Positions 8,578-16,701 of a stretch of DNA of 64,000 nt are shown here, one piece after another. The DNA comes from Gemmatimonadaceae bacterium. GTDB taxonomy: Bacteria; Gemmatimonadota; Gemmatimonadetes; Gemmatimonadales; Gemmatimonadaceae. Every line of letters begins with the position of its first letter. The stretch's first letter is position 1. A model generated the notes under the pieces. That model did no database searches. It had not been told where the DNA came from and worked only from the letters and a program-made list of their open reading frames with translations. The DNA is taken from the NCBI GenBank assembly GCA_019637355.1, contig JAHBVT010000001.1, positions 2,945,192-3,009,191 on the forward strand, given 5' to 3'. The position numbers and the translations under genes are program-made.

Positions 8578-8868
8578 CTAGCTGCGCGGCGCCATCACCA
8601 ACAGCCCGACCCACTCCGGCCAGTTGCCGCTGAGCTCAAAGACGTCGTCGTAATACGCCAGGCCCTTGTCTTCCAGCGCGGAGACGAGGGCCTGGAGTGC
8701 TTCGACGTCGTACACCGGCCCAATCACGACCAAGCCTCCCTCCACGCGAAACTCCTCCGGGGTGAGGTTCAGCCACTGGTCGATGGCGCTGCGGGTGAGC
8801 TGCGCTCCCTCGAAGGCCTGCTGCCGGATGAGGAGGGTCGAGGCGTTGTGCGCGAGTGGGATGGGCAT
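8578..8868 (-). CDS. small conserved hypothetical protein
   Basis: A 96-residue acidic soluble protein starting at ATG 8868, divergent from mnmG with 46 bases between. It contains LNLTPEEF and a GLVVIGPVYDVEALQALV segment followed by a Trp-containing tail (GNWPEWVGLL). No family is recognised. The frame ends tail-to-tail with the dienelactone hydrolase gene. Confidence 0.65.
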   Translation of the reverse strand: MPIPLAHNASTLLIRQQAFEGAQLTRSAIDQWLNLTPEEFRVEGGLVVIGPVYDVEALQALVSALEDKGLAYYDDVFELSGNWPEWVGLLVMAPRS

Positions 8869-8880
8869 AGGCGTGCGTGG

Positions 8881-8908
8881 GTGACGGGACTGGGGCCTCC
8901 TGTAGATT
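8881..8908 (+). promoter_or_regulatory. probable leaderless promoter of mnmG
   Basis: GTGACG (8881-8886), a 16-base spacer and TAGATT (8903-8908) precede the mnmG ATG by six bases. The intervening AGAGGG could also pair weakly with 16S rRNA, but it abuts the ATG too closely for a normal Shine-Dalgarno. Confidence 0.55.
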
Positions 8909-8914
8909 AGAGGG

Positions 8915-10813
8915 ATGGCCACAGCGGTGCACGACGTCGACGTGTGTGTGATTGGTGGCGGGCACGCCGGGGCGGAGGCCGCCACGGCCGCGGCGCGCCG
9001 CGGCGCACGCACCGTCCTGCTCACGACGTCGCTCGACACCATCGGCCAGCTCTCCTGCAATCCCGCGATGGGCGGCATCGCCAAGGGGACGGTCATCCGT
9101 GAGATCGACGCCCTCGGCGGCGTGATGGGCCGTGCGACTGACCTCGCGACGATCCAGTTCCGGATGCTGAACCGCAGCAAGGGGCCCGCCGTGTGGGCAC
9201 CGCGCGCGCAGGCAGACCGCGGATTGTACCGGCGCGCGGTCCGGCAGCTGCTCGAGGCGCAGTCAGACCTGCTCTTGGTGCAGGGCAACGCTGAGCGGCT
9301 GGTCCTGGGGGCGGATGGTACCGTCGCCGGCGTGCTGACGACCGATGGGCGGCTCATCGCGGCGCGCGCCGTGGTCATCACGACCGGAACGTTCCTGCGC
9401 GGGCGGATCCACATCGGGACGGGCGCTGCGGTCTCCGGCGGCCGAGCCGGCGAGGCAGCGACGGTGGCACTCGCCGAACAGTTCGCCGAGCTCGGCGTCC
9501 AGACAGAGCGATTCAAGACCGGCACGCCACCGCGCATTGACGGCCGCTCCGTGGACCTGCACCGGATGGAACCGCAGGAGAGCGAGATCGAGGCCTTCGA
9601 CTACTCGTGGTCGGCGTACTGGGACCGCCCGCGGCGTGAGGGTAGCCTTACGCGGCATCCGGACCAGGTGCGCTGCTTCATCACGTACGTGGAGGACGCG
9701 GCCAAGACGGTGGTGCAGGAACGACTGCACGAATCCGCGATGTACGGCGGCGCTATCGGCACGCGCGGGCCCCGGTACTGCCCAAGCATCGAAGACAAGA
9801 TCGTGCGCTTCCCCGACGCCGAACGGCACCAGCTCTTTCTGGAACCGGAGGGGCTCGACACGCACGAGATGTACGTCAACGGGCTGTCGACCTCGTTGCC
9901 GGTGGATGCCCAGCTCGCGTTGCTGCACGCGGTACCCGGAATGGAGCGCGCGGTGATGACGCGTCCGGGCTATGCGATCGAGTACGACTACGTACCGCCG
10001 ACGCAGCTGCGGCCGACGCTGGAGCTGCGAGCGCTGCCGGGGCTCTTCCTCGCCGGGCAGATCAACGGCACCACCGGGTACGAGGAAGCCGGCGGGCAGG
10101 GCGTCGTCGCGGGCTTGAACGCAGCCGCGCACGCGCGTTCCCTCGAGCCGGTGACGATCGGGCGCGACCGCGCCTACATCGGGGTGCTCGTGGACGATCT
10201 CGTCACTCGCGGCGTCGACGAACCCTACCGGCTGTTCACCTCGCGATCTGAGTTCCGCCTCACCGTACGCCAGGACAACGCCATTCCGCGGCTGTATCCG
10301 CTGGCGGAGCGGCTCGGCCTGCTCGACGCGCGCGAACGCCGTTGCGCAGAGCGTCGGCTGGCGGACGAGACGACGGCCGCGCAGCTGGCAGAGTCGACTC
10401 GGGTGACACCCGAGGCCGCGGAGTCCGTGCTGCTGGCCGTGGGCGAGCGTGCACTCAGCCACGCGGTACCGATCGTCGAGGTCGCGAGGCGTCAAAAAGT
10501 AGCGCTCCTCGACTTATTCGCTGCGGCCGGCGTCGGTCGGGACCTCGCGCCGGATGCCGTCACCACCGCTGACCTCGAGATCAAGTACGCTGGCTACCTG
10601 GCACGCGAGCACGCTGCGGCTGCACGGCTGCAGCGAATGGCGGAGTTGCCGCTCGCCGAGGATCTGTCGTACGAGGCGTTCATCACGGTGAGCGTCGAGG
10701 CGCGGCAGAAGCTCTCGCGGCGGCGGCCGGCCACGGTGGCGGAGGCCGCGAGCATTCCGGGGGTGAGCCCGGCGGATCTGCAGAACCTGCTATTCGAGCT
10801 CGGGAAGTGGTGA
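8915..10813 (+). CDS. mnmG: tRNA uridine-5-carboxymethylaminomethyl modification enzyme MnmG
   Basis: FAD enzyme that with MnmE makes the cmnm5 modification on wobble U34 of certain tRNAs. 632 residues, normal length. The N-terminus carries the dinucleotide fold VCVIGGGHAGAEAA, then SCNPAMGGIAKG, the second nucleotide-binding segment, the LAGQINGTTGYEEAGGQG signature and the C-terminal helical MnmE- and tRNA-binding domain. Like its partner mnmE (37980) it lies near the origin. Its last codons overlap the start of the next gene. Confidence 0.97.
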   Translation: MATAVHDVDVCVIGGGHAGAEAATAAARRGARTVLLTTSLDTIGQLSCNPAMGGIAKGTVIREIDALGGVMGRATDLATIQFRMLNRSKGPAVWAPRAQADRGLYRRAVRQLLEAQSDLLLVQGNAERLVLGADGTVAGVLTTDGRLIAARAVVITTGTFLRGRIHIGTGAAVSGGRAGEAATVALAEQFAELGVQTERFKTGTPPRIDGRSVDLHRMEPQESEIEAFDYSWSAYWDRPRREGSLTRHPDQVRCFITYVEDAAKTVVQERLHESAMYGGAIGTRGPRYCPSIEDKIVRFPDAERHQLFLEPEGLDTHEMYVNGLSTSLPVDAQLALLHAVPGMERAVMTRPGYAIEYDYVPPTQLRPTLELRALPGLFLAGQINGTTGYEEAGGQGVVAGLNAAAHARSLEPVTIGRDRAYIGVLVDDLVTRGVDEPYRLFTSRSEFRLTVRQDNAIPRLYPLAERLGLLDARERRCAERRLADETTAAQLAESTRVTPEAAESVLLAVGERALSHAVPIVEVARRQKVALLDLFAAAGVGRDLAPDAVTTADLEIKYAGYLAREHAAAARLQRMAELPLAEDLSYEAFITVSVEARQKLSRRRPATVAEAASIPGVSPADLQNLLFELGKW

Positions 10814-12801
10814 CGCGCCTCGCCGCGGCGCTGCTGCTGGCCGGATCGCTGTTGCCGCTCGCCAATTGGATTCCGAGCGGGGAGCGCGATGCGGACTACC
10901 TGCCGCGGCTGGGTGACTGGGCACTGGGTTCCGCGCTGTGTGCGATGGTCGGCGTGCTCGTGTGGTTCCTGGTGCGGCGGCGGGGCGCGGACGTCGTGGC
11001 GCCGAGTGTGCCGAGGGAGATCGCGAACGAGCAACTGGCGCTGCTGTGGCTGTGCGCAGGGGCGGCGGCGCTGTATGGGGCGGTCGCGCTGCTGGTGTTC
11101 TCGGGGCGGCCGCTGCTGATCGACGAGGTGATCTACGTCCTGCAGGCACAGGACCTCGCGGCCGGGCGGCTCACACACGAGATCCCGGGACCGAAGCCGT
11201 TCTTCTCGGTGATGCACGAGGTGGACCTCGGCGACCGGGCCTACGGGCAGTATCCGTTCGGTGGCCCTGCGATGCTGGTGCCGGGCGTGCTGCTCGGCGC
11301 GACGTGGGTCGTGGGTCCGGTCTTTGGCGCGGTTGCCGCGTGGGCGTTCGGGACCCTGCTGCGCGTGCTCGAGCCCACGGCGACAGCGCGGTGGCGCCTT
11401 GCCACGACCGCCCTGTTCGTGGTGGCGCCGTTCGGGGCGTTTATGTTCGGCTCGCATATGAACCACGCGACGACACTGGCGTGGTTGCTGCTCGCGGCCG
11501 TGGCCTTGTCGCGCGCGGTGCGCGACGGCGCGAATCCGTGGTGGGGCTTGGCGACCGGCCTCGGGCTCGGCATTGCCGCAACGATCCGTCCGCTGGACGC
11601 GGCCGCCTATGCGCTTCCCGCGGCGGCCTGGCTGGCGTGGCGGGCGCGGCGTGGTGGGCGCCCCCTCGCGCTTTTGTTGCTCTCTGGCGTTGGCGTCGCG
11701 GCGCCGATGGCGCTGGCGTTCTGGGCCAACGCGGAGACGACGGGGCATCCGTTGCGGTTTGGCTATGACGTGCTGTGGGGCGCCAACCAGAGTCTCGGGT
11801 TCCACGACACTCCTTGGGGCGACGCGCACACACCGCAGCGAGGTCTCGAGCTGCTTGGGCTCTACCTGACGCGGCTGAATACATACCTCTTTGAGCTGCC
11901 GTTCCCGTCGTTGCTGCTGCCAGCCATCGGACTGTGGCTGCTGCCGCAGCTCCGGGCGATGGATCGGTACCTCGCGGCGGCGGCGGCGCTGGTCGGGGCG
12001 GGGTACTGGGCGTACTGGCACGACGGCTTCTATCCCGGCCCGCGCTTCTTGTTCGCGTGGCTCCCGGTGCTGGTGCTCTGGAGCGCGCGCGGCTGTTCGG
12101 AGTTGTCCCGCCGCTGCGCGGCGCGTCCGGCGGTGTGGACCGGCGTTCGTGCAAGTCTGTGGACGGCCCTTGCGCTCGCCGTCGTCTCGGTGGCCGTGAT
12201 TCGGTGGCCGACGTATCGCAACGGAATGGCTTCTATGCGCGTGTCACCACGTGCTGCGTCCGAGGCTGGTGTGGACAGCGCGCTGGTGTTGGTGCAAGAG
12301 AGCTGGGGCTCGCAGTTGATGGTGCGCCTGTGGGACCGCGGCATCACCCGGCCAGAGACGGAGTATCTCTACCGCTCGGTGGACTCGTGTGTGCTGGAGG
12401 AATCGTTGTCGGCGCTCGAGCAATCCGGGACGCGCGGCGACGAGGCGCGCGCGCTGCTGCTACCACTCGCGGCAGACTCGGCGCGCCTGATCAAGAGTAC
12501 ATTGACGCCGGATCCGAGTGAACGGCAGCTCCCCGGCCTGCCCTACACGGAGGCCTGTGTGCGTCGCATCGCCGAGGCACGGCGCGGCTATTTGCTGTAC
12601 GCGCCCTGGCGCATCGTGCGGGACGGCAACGTGTATGCCCGATGGCTGCCGGGGCGAGAAGCGGAGATTGCAGCGCACTTCCCGGGCCGGCCGGTGTATT
12701 TGCTCCGGCGTGGCGGCATCTCCGTGGAGGCACCGCTCGTCTGGGAGCGCCTTGACGTGCTCGGGCCCGCCGTGACCGCGACGGATCCGCTGACGCCGTA
12801 G
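10807..12801 (+). CDS. GT-C type membrane glycosyltransferase-like protein
   Basis: A 664-residue multipass membrane protein with roughly 11 hydrophobic segments and a C-terminal soluble domain of about 190 residues. The first large loop has LLIDEVIYVLQAQDLAAGRL, the acidic DE motif typical of GT-C enzymes (protein O-mannosyltransferase or ArnT-like), which transfer a sugar from a lipid-phosphate donor on the periplasmic side. Acceptor unknown. The start is GTG 10807 or 10810, inside the last codons of mnmG, so it is translationally coupled to it. Confidence 0.75.
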   Translation: MVTRLAAALLLAGSLLPLANWIPSGERDADYLPRLGDWALGSALCAMVGVLVWFLVRRRGADVVAPSVPREIANEQLALLWLCAGAAALYGAVALLVFSGRPLLIDEVIYVLQAQDLAAGRLTHEIPGPKPFFSVMHEVDLGDRAYGQYPFGGPAMLVPGVLLGATWVVGPVFGAVAAWAFGTLLRVLEPTATARWRLATTALFVVAPFGAFMFGSHMNHATTLAWLLLAAVALSRAVRDGANPWWGLATGLGLGIAATIRPLDAAAYALPAAAWLAWRARRGGRPLALLLLSGVGVAAPMALAFWANAETTGHPLRFGYDVLWGANQSLGFHDTPWGDAHTPQRGLELLGLYLTRLNTYLFELPFPSLLLPAIGLWLLPQLRAMDRYLAAAAALVGAGYWAYWHDGFYPGPRFLFAWLPVLVLWSARGCSELSRRCAARPAVWTGVRASLWTALALAVVSVAVIRWPTYRNGMASMRVSPRAASEAGVDSALVLVQESWGSQLMVRLWDRGITRPETEYLYRSVDSCVLEESLSALEQSGTRGDEARALLLPLAADSARLIKSTLTPDPSERQLPGLPYTEACVRRIAEARRGYLLYAPWRIVRDGNVYARWLPGREAEIAAHFPGRPVYLLRRGGISVEAPLVWERLDVLGPAVTATDPLTP

Positions 12802-12877
12802 GCCGTGCGGCGCGTTAAGTGCCGCCGGTGTGGGTGCGCATTAGTATCACTATGTTACTTATTTCATCGGAGGGATG

Positions 12878-13627
12878 ATGTCACGGGTATTCGGGTTGGT
12901 TCGCGCGACGGCGCTGCTGGCGGTCGCGGGCGCGGGCGGCGCGCTGCCACTCTCGGCGCAGGTGGTCGGCGCAGGCGCCCCTGCAACGGGACCGGCGTTG
13001 ATGGTGAGTGCAGAGGCGGAGGTGATGGTCGCACCGGATCGGGCACACGTGGGGATTTCCGTCGAGACGCGTGGGCGGACACCTCAGCTCGCCGGAAGCG
13101 AGAACGCCCGGATCCAGGCGGCTGTGATCGATGCAATTCGGCGCCACGGCGTGGCGAGTGCACAGATCCAGACACGCGCGCTGCAGGTGAACCCAGAGCA
13201 ACAGTATCCGAGGGAAGGCGGACGGCCGACCGTGATTGGGTACATTGCCCGCAATTACGTGAGCGTGGAGATTCGCGACCTGGCAAAGATTGGCGCGATT
13301 GTGGACGCGGCGCTCTCGCAGGGTGCCACCAACGTCTCGGGACCGAACTTCGCCCTTGCCAACCCAGATTCGGCGCGGCGCGAGGCCCTCGACGCGGCCG
13401 TGCGCAAGGCGCTGGCCGATGCGCAGGTTATGGCTCGGGCGGCAGGGGTGCGCCTCGGGCCGATTCTCGAACTCTCCACCGCGGGTGCGGACGTCCAACC
13501 GATTGCCGGAATGCGGATGGAGCGAATGCTGGCGAGTCCGAACGCAGTTTCCAGCGAGACCCAGGTGGAGTCCGGGCTTATCCCCGTCAGCGCGAGCGTC
13601 CGGATCAAAGTGGCAATATTGCCGTAG
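12878..13627 (+). CDS. SIMPL (DUF541) domain periplasmic protein
   Basis: About 250 residues: a signal peptide ending LSAQ, then the SIMPL domain (VSAEAEVMVAPDRAHVGISV, GVASAQIQTRAL, YIARNYVSVEI). Proteins of this family are periplasmic and some protect against oxidative stress; the biochemical role is unclear. Two ATGs are adjacent (12875 and 12878). The second gives workable spacing from GGAGGG at 12869-12874. Two parS sites lie directly downstream. Confidence 0.85.
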   Translation: MSRVFGLVRATALLAVAGAGGALPLSAQVVGAGAPATGPALMVSAEAEVMVAPDRAHVGISVETRGRTPQLAGSENARIQAAVIDAIRRHGVASAQIQTRALQVNPEQQYPREGGRPTVIGYIARNYVSVEIRDLAKIGAIVDAALSQGATNVSGPNFALANPDSARREALDAAVRKALADAQVMARAAGVRLGPILELSTAGADVQPIAGMRMERMLASPNAVSSETQVESGLIPVSASVRIKVAILP

Positions 13628-13647
13628 AGGTCGCGGCAGTCCGGCCG

Positions 13648-13663
13648 TGTTTCACGTGAAACA
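13648..13663. promoter_or_regulatory. parS: parS centromere site 1
   Basis: TGTTTCACGTGAAACA is a perfect 16-bp palindrome matching the conserved bacterial parS sequence bound by ParB. It is embedded in a larger perfect palindrome spanning 13643-13668. It lies 110 bases before the parA start and 1.0 kb before parB. Confidence 0.97.
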
Positions 13664-13685
13664 CGGCCCTGACGCTTGCCGTTGG

Positions 13686-13701
13686 TGTTCCACGTGAAAC
13701 A
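13686..13701. promoter_or_regulatory. parS: parS centromere site 2
   Basis: TGTTCCACGTGAAACA is identical to the classical B. subtilis-type parS. It is 38 bases from site 1, about 3.6 helical turns. ParB loaded here would spread over the parA promoter and over the replication-origin region about 20 kb away. Confidence 0.97.
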
Positions 13702-13758
13702 TCGTGACTAGTATGGACAGGGGTGCGTCGGTATATTCGCCGACTCACCCCGTTTCAC

Positions 13759-13764
13759 TATTTA
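13759..13764 (+). promoter_or_regulatory. possible -10 element of a leaderless parA transcript
   Basis: TATTTA ends eight bases before the GTG at 13773. The -35 region (TTCGCC at 13736-13741) is poor. The promoter lies just downstream of the two parS sites, so ParB spreading could repress it. Confidence 0.4.
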
Positions 13765-13772
13765 GACCACAC

Positions 13773-14540
13773 GTGGCAAGAATCATCGCAATCGCGAACC
13801 AGAAGGGTGGCGTCGGAAAGACGACGACCGCCGTGAATCTCGCCGCCTCCCTGGCAGCCGCCGAGCAGCGCACGCTCTTGGTTGACGGAGACCCACAGGG
13901 CAACGCCTCGAGCGGCATCGGCCTCCCTCGCGACGAGATTCGCGAGACGGTCTATGACGCGCTACTCGACCCGAGTCGAGTCGGCGAAGCGACGCATCGC
14001 GCGGTGCAGTTCAAGCATCTCGATGTGCTGCCGGCGACTCCAGACTTAGCGGGAGCGGAGATCGAGCTCGTCGGCGAGGATGAGCGCGAGCTCGCAATGC
14101 GCCGAGCGCTCGAGCCCATACGCGATCAGTACGACTACATCCTCATCGACTGTCCGCCGTCCCTTGGGCTCATCACGATCAATATGCTGGCGGCTGCGGA
14201 CTCGCTGCTGATTCCGCTACAGTGCGAGTACTACGCGCTCGAAGGGCTCTCGCAGTTGCTCAACACGGTGCACCTCGTACAGCAGGGAGTGAATCCGTCC
14301 CTGGGAATCGATGGTGTGCTGCTGACGATGTACGACGCGCGACTCAACTTGTCGCGCCAAGTGGCCGCGGACGCCCGAGAGTACTTCGGGTCGAAGGTGT
14401 TTCAGTCGGTCATTCCGCGAAACGTTCGCTTGGCCGAGGCGCCGTCGTTCGGCAAGCCAATCATCCTTTACGACGTGGCGTCCGTCGGCGCGCAAGCGTA
14501 TATGGGAGTCGCACGCGAACTGATTGACAGAAATTCGTAA
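13773..14540 (+). CDS. parA: chromosome-partitioning ATPase ParA (Soj)
   Basis: A 255-residue Walker-type ATPase that drives origin segregation with ParB-parS. The deviant Walker A motif KGGVGKTT starts at residue 11, followed by LLVDGDPQGNAS and LIDCPPSLG. GTG 13773 is preferred because the product then starts ARIIAIANQKGG, as in ordinary ParA proteins. A start at GTG 13704 would add 23 atypical residues. It is followed by parB after 113 bases. Confidence 0.96.
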   Translation: MARIIAIANQKGGVGKTTTAVNLAASLAAAEQRTLLVDGDPQGNASSGIGLPRDEIRETVYDALLDPSRVGEATHRAVQFKHLDVLPATPDLAGAEIELVGEDERELAMRRALEPIRDQYDYILIDCPPSLGLITINMLAAADSLLIPLQCEYYALEGLSQLLNTVHLVQQGVNPSLGIDGVLLTMYDARLNLSRQVAADAREYFGSKVFQSVIPRNVRLAEAPSFGKPIILYDVASVGAQAYMGVARELIDRNS

Positions 14541-14554
14541 CATCTTGATACACA

Positions 14555-14609
14555 ATGAGTTAGCGCTGTATGTGGCAGGCGTCGCAGAATCAATTGGCCG
14601 CTAACTCAT
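14555..14609. repeat. 11-bp inverted repeat between parA and parB
   Basis: ATGAGTTAGCG (14555-14565) and CGCTAACTCAT (14599-14609) are perfect inverted arms separated by 33 bases in an A/T-rich intergenic stretch. It may fold in the parAB mRNA and tune parB expression, or be a protein site. No T-run is present. Confidence 0.55.
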
Positions 14610-14653
14610 CATACACCAAGTACTTAGATAATAATTCACTCTCGCAGGAATTA

Positions 14654-15601
14654 ATGACCACAGACAAGGGACGCCGTTTAGGGCGAGGACTTGAGGCGCT
14701 GATTGCTCGAGCGCCCACGCGGGCGCCGGGTGAGAGCGACGCGACGCGCGCGCCAAGCTCGGCGACAGCAGCAACGGCCAGCGCAGTCGGCTCGCCGTAT
14801 CAGCTGCTTCCGATGACGAAGATTCGTCCCAACCCGCTCCAGCCGCGCAAGGAGTTTCGCGAGCAGGATCTCGCCGACCTCGAGGCATCGCTACGTGTGA
14901 GCGGATTGCTGCAACCGATTACCGTACGACCCGCGCCGACGGGGTCTGGCTACGAGCTCATCGCAGGCGAGCGACGTTTCCGCGCCGCGCAACGCCTCAA
15001 CTGGAAAGAGATTCCCGCTGTGGTGCGCGACGTCGACGATCGCCTGCTGCTTTCGCTGGCGATGGTCGAGAACCTACAGCGCGCCGACCTCAACCCGATC
15101 GAAGAGGCCGAAGGCTACGAGCAGTTGATTCGCGACTTCTCGCTGACGCAGCAGGAAGTCGCCGACATCGTCGGTAAGGATCGCTCCACCGTGGCGAACA
15201 CCTTACGCCTGCTAGCGCTCCCGGCATCAGTGCGCCGCCTCGTCTGGGATGGCGCCTTGAGCGTTGGTCACGCGAGGGCGCTCCTTGGTCTCGGCGATGC
15301 GACGCGGATGGCCGATCTCGCGCGCACTGCCGTTGCCGATGGCTTGTCGGTGCGTGATGTCGAGCAACTGGTGCGCGCGGCGGTCCCGGGGAAGCCAGGC
15401 AAGAAGTCGGCCGCACCGGCGGATTCGCGCAGTGCAGAGGTACGGCATATCGAGGACCGCCTGCGTCGGCGTCTCGGGACGGACGTTCGTATCGTGCAGG
15501 CGGGCAAGAAGTCGAAGGGGGAGTTGCGCATCGCCTTCTACAATGACGAGGATTTTGAACGCCTAATGGAACTGATCCTCGGTCCGGAGTCGAACGAATG
15601 A
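14654..15601 (+). CDS. parB: chromosome-partitioning protein ParB (Spo0J)
   Basis: A 315-residue parS-binding CTPase clamp. The start ATG 14654 gives MTTDKGRRLGRGLEALI, the normal ParB N-terminus and ParA-stimulating segment, with AGGA five bases upstream. Then follow the CTP-binding GERRFRA motif, ENLQRADLNPIEEAEGY, the helix-turn-helix LTQQEVADIVGKDRSTVANTLRLL in the parS-binding domain, and a C-terminal dimerisation domain. Its stop overlaps the next gene by four bases. Confidence 0.97.
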   Translation: MTTDKGRRLGRGLEALIARAPTRAPGESDATRAPSSATAATASAVGSPYQLLPMTKIRPNPLQPRKEFREQDLADLEASLRVSGLLQPITVRPAPTGSGYELIAGERRFRAAQRLNWKEIPAVVRDVDDRLLLSLAMVENLQRADLNPIEEAEGYEQLIRDFSLTQQEVADIVGKDRSTVANTLRLLALPASVRRLVWDGALSVGHARALLGLGDATRMADLARTAVADGLSVRDVEQLVRAAVPGKPGKKSAAPADSRSAEVRHIEDRLRRRLGTDVRIVQAGKKSKGELRIAFYNDEDFERLMELILGPESNE

Positions 15602-16056
15602 GCCGCACCCTCACGCCCCGGCAGGTCAAGGCGACCGGCGCGCGTGACGCGCACGGCCGCATCTTGGACGCCGACGGCGGGTCATTGTATGTGCATTTGC
15701 ATCGCGAGTCCGGGCTGGCGCACCGGCACTACGTACTCCGGCCCTGGCAGGTCCGTGCGCTCGCATTCTTCACGTCACGCGTGATGCTGCTGCTCTACGT
15801 CGCGGCGATCGTGAGCTGGAGTTGGATGGCCGGCCAGGCTGCGCGTGTGCCTCTGCTCACGAGCGAGATCGCACAGCTGCACGCGGACGCCACGCGACTC
15901 GACACGCTCACCGCCACGCTGGCCGAGCTGCAGGCGCGCTACGAGCGCGTGCAGCGAATGCTGAGCGCCGCGACAGCCCAACAGGCGCTGGCGGCAGGTC
16001 GCGACACGACGACCGGCCCGCGCCCGACGACCCCGCCTGGACTGGGCGGGCGCTGA
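15598..16056 (+). CDS. single-pass membrane protein with coiled coil, parB-bactofilin operon
   Basis: A 152-residue protein whose ATG overlaps the parB stop (ATGA). Residues 1-50 are basic and cytoplasmic. A transmembrane segment lies at about 55-80 (LLLYVAAIVSWSWMAG), followed by a coiled-coil stretch (LTSEIAQLHADATRLDTLTA) and a Pro/Gly-rich tail. The layout resembles the membrane anchor and coiled coil of M23 peptidases, which often sit beside bactofilins, but no peptidase domain is present. It could tether ParB or bactofilin to the membrane; that is inference. Confidence 0.75.
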   Translation: MSRTLTPRQVKATGARDAHGRILDADGGSLYVHLHRESGLAHRHYVLRPWQVRALAFFTSRVMLLLYVAAIVSWSWMAGQAARVPLLTSEIAQLHADATRLDTLTATLAELQARYERVQRMLSAATAQQALAAGRDTTTGPRPTTPPGLGGR

Positions 16057-16093
16057 GCACGCGCCCCGACCCGACCCCTCTTTGGAGACCGCA

Positions 16094-16528
16094 GTGGCCA
16101 TCTTTGCAAAGGACGACAGCACCGCGCGCAGCTCGAGTCGCGCGGGCAACGAAACGACCCTCTCGATCATCTCAGCAGGCACGACGATCAGCGGCGACAT
16201 CGAATGCGGTGGCGTCCTCAAGGTCGAGGGCCGCATCGACGGGAGCGTGCGCCAGGCGAAGCAGGTGATGCTCGCCAAAGATGGCGCCATCAACGGCGAC
16301 GTCACCGCGCACGAGATCGTCGTGGGCGGCGTGATTGACGGGAACGTGTCGTCGGGCGACCGTCTTGAGCTGCAGCCGACGGCGGTGGTCAACGGCGACA
16401 TCACGACGAAGTCGATCATCGTGATGGAAGGCGCGCGCATCAACGGCTCGGTGCGGATGACCGAGCTCGCCCTCGTCAGTCGCGGGGCGGAGGGTCGCGA
16501 GCCGCGCGACGCACGGGCAGGCCGTTAG
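16094..16528 (+). CDS. bactofilin, polymer-forming cytoskeletal protein
   Basis: A 144-residue bactofilin: a short disordered N-terminus, a right-handed beta-helix core of repeating units (TLSIISAGTTISGDIECGG, VEGRIDGSV, INGDVTAHEIVVGGVIDGNV, VVNGDITTKSIIVMEGARINGSV) and a charged tail. These proteins polymerise without nucleotide into membrane-associated filaments that scaffold cell-shape or chromosome-positioning factors. GTG 16094 is chosen because GGAGA lies six bases upstream; an in-frame TTG at 16082 is less likely. Last gene of the parAB operon. Confidence 0.95.
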   Translation: MAIFAKDDSTARSSSRAGNETTLSIISAGTTISGDIECGGVLKVEGRIDGSVRQAKQVMLAKDGAINGDVTAHEIVVGGVIDGNVSSGDRLELQPTAVVNGDITTKSIIVMEGARINGSVRMTELALVSRGAEGREPRDARAGR

Positions 16529-16579
16529 GTACACAGCAACGGCGCAGTATACGGCCAGTTCGCAGCACTGCCTCGCTTG

Positions 16580-16701
16580 TTCTCCACATAAATTGTGGGT
16601 TGTGAACGTCTGAGTGCAGTGCTTATATAAGCCTATAATTCACAGCGAGTTACGTGTGCAGTTAATACGCCACATCGCTTGGACTGTCGTCTTTATCCAC
16701 A
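16580..16701. promoter_or_regulatory. A/T-rich promoter region with DnaA-box-like sites
   Basis: This is much richer in A/T than its surroundings. It contains TTCTCCACA (16580-16588, one mismatch to the DnaA box), a perfect TTATCCACA (16693-16701, inside the following gene), a TTGTGA/TATATA pair with an 18-base spacer (16600-16605, 16624-16629) and a perfect TATAAT (16634-16639). It is most simply the promoter of the nucleoside importer operon; DnaA binding is possible. Confidence 0.5.

Noticed and set aside
13643-13668. The large palindrome as a transcription terminator
   Set aside because: No T-run follows, and the core is an exact parS, which explains the symmetry.
13814-13838. Plasmid or integrated-element origin for parAB
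   Set aside because: The genes are of the chromosomal Soj/Spo0J type, lie near mnmG and oriC, and share the composition of their neighbours.
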